Translations under genes and position numbers: made by a program
Part shown: in pieces, positions 60,805 through 64,000 of the stretch
Layout: each line of letters begins with the position of its first letter
How positions within the stretch are numbered: position 1 is the stretch's first letter
The notes under the pieces: model-generated
Databases searched by the model: none
The model's input: only the letters and a program-made list of their open reading frames with translations
Told to the model about the DNA's origin: nothing
NCBI GenBank assembly: GCA_036260935.1
Contig: DATALQ010000018.1
Span: forward strand, 62,001 to 126,000
Direction of reading: 5' to 3'
Length of the DNA: 64,000 nt
Origin: JAEYOM01 sp036260935
GTDB lineage: Bacteria > Bacillota > Clostridia > Acetivibrionales > DTU013

Positions 60805-61170
60805 ATGAGCGAACGCGAAAACAAAATGCTTACCTGTATAATCTGTCCGCTGGGCTGTAGTATAAGCGTGACCATGGAGGACGGCACGATAGCGGAAACG
60901 AAAGGTTTTGGCTGCAAAAGAGGGAAAAACTATGCCGAAACGGAATGTATCGCTCCCATGAGGGTGATCACATCCACTGTAAGGGTAGTCAATGGTCCGG
61001 TGCCTTTGATTTCCGTTAAAACCGACAAACCTGTTCCCAAGGCGCTGGTTATGGAATGCATGAAGGAGATCAACCGTATCGAGGCTCACTCTCCGGTAAA
61101 GATTGGTGACATCCTGCTGGTGAACGTTCTGGGTACCGGTGCTGATATAGTGGCTACCTGCAATGCATGA
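60805..61170 (+). CDS. DUF1667 family protein, small Cys-rich subunit
   Basis: Protein of 121 residues with CIICPLGC (Cys11, Cys14, Cys18) and further Cys37 and Cys48, likely an iron-sulfur site. DUF1667 proteins occur beside GlpA/GlpB-like genes in Firmicutes and Thermotogae as a third subunit. The start ATG 60805 follows GGAGGAAAAGAGG. Last gene of the operon. Confidence 0.92.
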   Translation: MSERENKMLTCIICPLGCSISVTMEDGTIAETKGFGCKRGKNYAETECIAPMRVITSTVRVVNGPVPLISVKTDKPVPKALVMECMKEINRIEAHSPVKIGDILLVNVLGTGADIVATCNA

Positions 61171-61301
61171 AATTGATATGGCAGAGGCTGGACGGATCTG
61201 TCTTAACAATCGTTTGACTATATGGGAAATTATTGATACTATGTTGCATATCAGTAAGAAAGTGGGAACTGAAAATTATTTATATTTGTGAGGATATAGA
61301 A

Positions 61302-61868
61302 ATGCCGACTTTGAAAAAGATTAGAGATACAATGAAAAAACAGAAAATCAGCGATAAAATTATGGCACAGATGGACTTTGAAGCCGACTGCAACAATCCA
61401 ACCAATATTATTTCTTTGATTGACAAAATGGATGAGTTGCTGACGAAGGAGCAATGTCTTTCGATTATGGAAAAACAGGGTTGCTGTAAGAGCGGTCAAC
61501 GTGACAAAGACTGTAAGGCATTTGCCAAAGAACACGTGGGTAAGACTCTTCCTGAAAAACTTGCGTTAATATCAAATATTCAATATATGATGTCGCCTTG
61601 TCTAAACGATGATGGTACATTTACAATTACATTCAGCGACCAAAATGGCGTTCACACAGGTAGGCACACCTGTTCCTGCGGTTCGATCAAAAAGTTGAAA
61701 CAGCCGTTTTCCGTCTCGCCTACATACTGCGGTTGTTGTGCAGGGCACTTTTTATATCATTATCAAAACGCTTTGGGAGTAAAACTGAGATTGAAAGAAA
61801 TCAACTCATCTCCACTCAATACAAACGGCGAGAAGCCTTGTGAGTTCACTTTTGAGGTTCTTGATTGA
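61302..61868 (+). CDS. Cys-rich hypothetical protein, 188 residues
   Basis: Soluble protein with 12 Cys, including QGCCKSG, HTCSCGS and TYCGCCAGHF, suggesting metal binding. The C-terminal half has the pattern CGCCAGHFLYHYQNALG, which may match DUF6144; I am not certain. ATG 61302 follows GTGAGG; the frame opens at 61233 without a ribosome site. Base composition here is lower in G+C than to the left. Confidence 0.8.
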   Translation: MPTLKKIRDTMKKQKISDKIMAQMDFEADCNNPTNIISLIDKMDELLTKEQCLSIMEKQGCCKSGQRDKDCKAFAKEHVGKTLPEKLALISNIQYMMSPCLNDDGTFTITFSDQNGVHTGRHTCSCGSIKKLKQPFSVSPTYCGCCAGHFLYHYQNALGVKLRLKEINSSPLNTNGEKPCEFTFEVLD

Positions 61869-62009
61869 TACAGTAGAATAAGCACAGTGTAAAGTTGATT
61901 TACTTCTCTGACAAAGGAAACGTAAACTGTCCGAAATCCATATTAGATTCTTATTGTATATATGTTGTTTATAATAAATAAGGGAATTCCTTGGCCGATA
62001 TTAGATGTG

Positions 62010-62040
62010 TAAGTTCGCACTCGTTATAAAGTGCGACTTA
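62010..62040 (+). other. Hairpin upstream of Nudix gene
   Basis: TAAGTTCGCAC and GTGCGACTTA form a stem with one bulge and a 10-nt loop, about 25 bp before the ribosome site. A TATAAT box lies upstream at 61970-61975. Confidence 0.5.
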
Positions 62041-62076
62041 AGATTATTTATAATTATAATCAGCAGGAGGATATTT

Positions 62077-62553
62077 GTGGAAGGACAAGATTTAGTATTT
62101 AAAACAAGCCAAGGCAGATTTAACTATAGGGTTGGGGCAATTATTATTAAAGACAACAAATTGCTTATGGTTAAAAATGATAGTGCGCCTTATTATTATT
62201 CAGTTGGTGGAAGAGTAAAATTAAATGAAACTTCCGAAGAAGCCGTTGTCCGTGAGACATATGAGGAAACAGGCATTAAACTAGAAATTGATAGATTAGT
62301 GTTTCTTCATGAACATTTTTTTCATGAAGAAGTAACAAGGGAGCATTATCATGAAATTGCTCTTTTCTACCTAATGAAAGTAAACCAAAATATGGATTTT
62401 GTATGTAAAAGTTTTGGAGAACAAGGTGCTAAAGAACATTTACACTGGCTGCCTGTTGAAGGTTTAGACAGCATTAACATATATCCTGAGTTTTTTAAAA
62501 CTAAATTATCAAGAAGCATAATTGGTATTCAACATATTATTACAAAAGAATAG
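62077..62553 (+). CDS. Nudix hydrolase, GTG start
   Basis: Hydrolase of 158 residues. The Nudix box runs GGRVKLNETSEEAVVRETYE then ETGI, with the metal-binding REXXEE core intact. These enzymes cleave nucleoside diphosphates linked to another group. GTG 62077 is 6 bp after AGGAGG; the open frame continues upstream through the hairpin. In an AT-rich block with two acetyltransferases, typical of accessory genes. Confidence 0.93.
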   Translation: MEGQDLVFKTSQGRFNYRVGAIIIKDNKLLMVKNDSAPYYYSVGGRVKLNETSEEAVVRETYEETGIKLEIDRLVFLHEHFFHEEVTREHYHEIALFYLMKVNQNMDFVCKSFGEQGAKEHLHWLPVEGLDSINIYPEFFKTKLSRSIIGIQHIITKE

Positions 62554-62713
62554 CACTATAAATGGTAAGCATAACCTTTAATTTGCATACTTCATATATT
62601 GCGGGCTTAAATGACTTAGGGGTTGTAGGGGGAGTCACATGGATTATTGTATGAAACTTAGAAACGCTCACTTCAGTTTAAGGTTATGTTTTTGAAAAAT
62701 GAGGAAATAGAAA

Positions 62714-63166
62714 ATGCAGGGAATAAATATTAGAGAAATTAGAACATCGGATTATAACGATATTTATTTACTTAATCAAGAACTTAACCCCAAACTACAT
62801 CAATTTTCAGCAGAAAAAGTAAAAGAACGGATTGATTATATTCTACAGAATACAAAAGATATCATTTTCGTTAGTGAACAAAATGATGAGGTAATAGGAT
62901 ATATTCATGGAAGCCCATATGAATTGCTGTTTTCGGATTCGTTGATAAACGTTTTAGGGTTTGTAGTGAAAGAAAAGTATAGAGATAATGGAGTCGGTAG
63001 TATGTTGATTGGGCACCTTGAAGATTGGGTAATTAACAATAGATTTTCCGGAATTAAATTATTAACGCATCCAAGTAGGGTTAATGCACATAGGTTCTAC
63101 GAACAACATGGATATATTCATACAAAAGACCAAAAGAATTATATGAAAATGTTCAAACTGATATAA
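62714..63166 (+). CDS. GNAT-family N-acetyltransferase
   Basis: Acetyltransferase of 150 residues with the acetyl-CoA pattern VLGFVVKEKYRDNGVGSMLI (motif A) and RFYEQHGYIHTKDQKNYMKM near the end, which fits small-molecule or aminoglycoside-type acetyltransferases. GAGGAAATAG precedes ATG 62714. The substrate is unknown. The 160 bp before it hold a long-range inverted repeat. Confidence 0.93.
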   Translation: MQGINIREIRTSDYNDIYLLNQELNPKLHQFSAEKVKERIDYILQNTKDIIFVSEQNDEVIGYIHGSPYELLFSDSLINVLGFVVKEKYRDNGVGSMLIGHLEDWVINNRFSGIKLLTHPSRVNAHRFYEQHGYIHTKDQKNYMKMFKLI

Positions 63167-63240
63167 ATAAATACGCAACAGAACTAAACTCTTGTCTGGT
63201 ATCAGTAATACACATTCTTTATATGAGCGGAGGTTGTACT

Positions 63241-63786
63241 ATGCTATTTCGAGAACTTGAAACAGATAGGTTATTACTAAAAAACATATCGTCAGATGAT
63301 AGAGAGTTTATATTCAGCCAGTTCTCTGATGATGAGGTTAATAAATTCCTTTTCGATGCCGAACCGCTTGTTGATATTCAAGGTGCAGACGAGATTATTG
63401 ATTTTTACATACAGCCTGAGGCAAGATGTCAACATCGATGGATTCTTGTCAAAAAAGACGATGGAACAAAAATAGGCACGTGCGGCTTTCACTGCTGGGA
63501 TAAGGAAATAGGCACATGCGATGTAGGTTATGACCTCAAAACGGTATATTGGGGTAAGGGCTATATGAATGAAGCAATGAAAGCGATAATATCATTTGCA
63601 TTCAGCGAAATGAAAATCAGAAGGATAAACGCATGTATCTATCCTGATAATCATCGTTCAGCTTCGCTTGCGGAAAAGTTGGGTTTTAGTTTTAAGGGGC
63701 AGTTTAAAAATGAACTTTTCAGGGGTAAGGAATATGAACATAAGATTTTTGTTTTAGATAACTCCAATGTTCATTTTTTCAACTAA
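63241..63786 (+). CDS. GNAT-family N-acetyltransferase (RimJ/RimL-like)
   Basis: Acetyltransferase of 181 residues of the RimJ/RimL type: ELETDRLLLKNIS at the start, GTCGFHCWD, the acetyl-CoA loop YWGKGYMNEAMKAIISFAF, and NHRSASLAEKLGFSFKG. ATG 63241 follows GGAGGT; an in-frame ATG at 63223 overlaps that site. It may acetylate protein N-termini, amino acids or antibiotics. Confidence 0.94.
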   Translation: MLFRELETDRLLLKNISSDDREFIFSQFSDDEVNKFLFDAEPLVDIQGADEIIDFYIQPEARCQHRWILVKKDDGTKIGTCGFHCWDKEIGTCDVGYDLKTVYWGKGYMNEAMKAIISFAFSEMKIRRINACIYPDNHRSASLAEKLGFSFKGQFKNELFRGKEYEHKIFVLDNSNVHFFN

Positions 63787-63810
63787 TGTGGCAAATATTC
63801 ACCCCCATCC

Positions 63811-64000
63811 CTACTGAAACTGCGAATTGTACAGCTCCGCGTAGACGCGGTTCTGTTTCATGAGCTCCTCATGGTTTCCCTGCTCGACTATCTTGCCGTC
63901 CTTAACGACAAGGATGGTGTCGGCATTTTGTATGGTAGAAAGCCGGTGAGCTATGACAAAGCAGGTTCTGCCCTGCATCAGCCTGCGCATTGCCTTCTGT
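63811..64000 (-). CDS. ABC exporter ATP-binding domain, C-terminal part (cut by window edge)
   Basis: Read on the minus strand from the window edge: the end of an ABC exporter ATPase, with the switch-region motif CFVIAHRLSTIQNADTILVV and the tail GNHEELM and YAELYNSQFQ before a TAG stop at 63813-63811. The start lies outside the window. The 'AHRLST' His is intact, so this half is likely catalytic. It may belong to a second exporter pair. Confidence 0.9.
   Translation of the reverse strand, partial: QKAMRRLMQGRTCFVIAHRLSTIQNADTILVVKDGKIVEQGNHEELMKQNRVYAELYNSQFQ

Overview
The window looks like a chromosome segment of an anaerobic, carbohydrate-using, motile Firmicute, most likely of class Clostridia. 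The signs are strong AGGAGG ribosome binding sites with some TTG/GTG starts, YesM/YesN two-component systems, carbohydrate ABC importers without their own ATPase, many LacI regulators, Bce-type peptide sensing, a Ric-type nitrosative-stress repair protein and a short protein resembling clostridial spore proteins. No rRNA, tRNA, transposase, integrase or CRISPR array was seen. Both ends cut through genes: a YesN-type response regulator on the left and an ABC exporter ATPase on the right.

Region 1 (1-18050) is sugar uptake. A regulator-kinase-regulator set (2-4938) precedes an oligosaccharide importer (5064-8763). A LacI regulator (8961-9974) precedes an aldo/keto reductase, a FucU-type mutarotase and a zinc dehydrogenase (10115-12725). 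A second importer lies on the minus strand (16687 down to 12934), and a second LacI gene lies beyond it. A 14-bp CG-centred palindrome occurs four times, at the promoters of the first lacI gene, the reductase operon and the second importer. This suggests one regulon.

Region 2 (18240-22410) holds small conserved proteins, the di-iron protein Ric, a DUF3237 protein and a chemoreceptor. Region 3 (22428-30904) is the most unusual metabolic locus: a third importer, a P-loop kinase of unknown substrate, a GH13_18 glucoside phosphorylase, an alpha/beta hydrolase and a LacI regulator. Its control regions share a TGTCA-N6-TGACA type palindrome that overlaps -35 boxes. I infer uptake, deacylation, phosphorolysis and aglycone phosphorylation of an unknown alpha-glucoside.

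Region 4 (30904-43557) contains a UDP-glycosyltransferase, a RemA-like protein, a MarR regulator with a heterodimeric ABC exporter, a secreted amidase, a four-domain FN3 protein and a DMT transporter with a histidine-rich tail. One exporter subunit carries about 350 extra residues between its first two membrane helices, with three internal repeats. Region 5 (43570-57271) has a TetR-linked FtsX-type ABC system ending in a 40-residue membrane protein, a transglutaminase-like membrane protein, a chemoreceptor, a PAF-acetylhydrolase-like protein and a complete BceRS-AB module with a BceR-type operator. Region 6 (57535-64000) has a spore-type microprotein, a GlpA/GlpB/DUF1667 flavoprotein operon and an AT-richer tail with a Cys-rich protein, a Nudix hydrolase and two GNAT acetyltransferases.

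Several proteins carry short in-frame repeat insertions (the ABC subunit, the TetR protein, and the GlpA-like and GlpB-like proteins), which may be a habit of this genome. All coordinates and motifs were read by eye. No database search was run.
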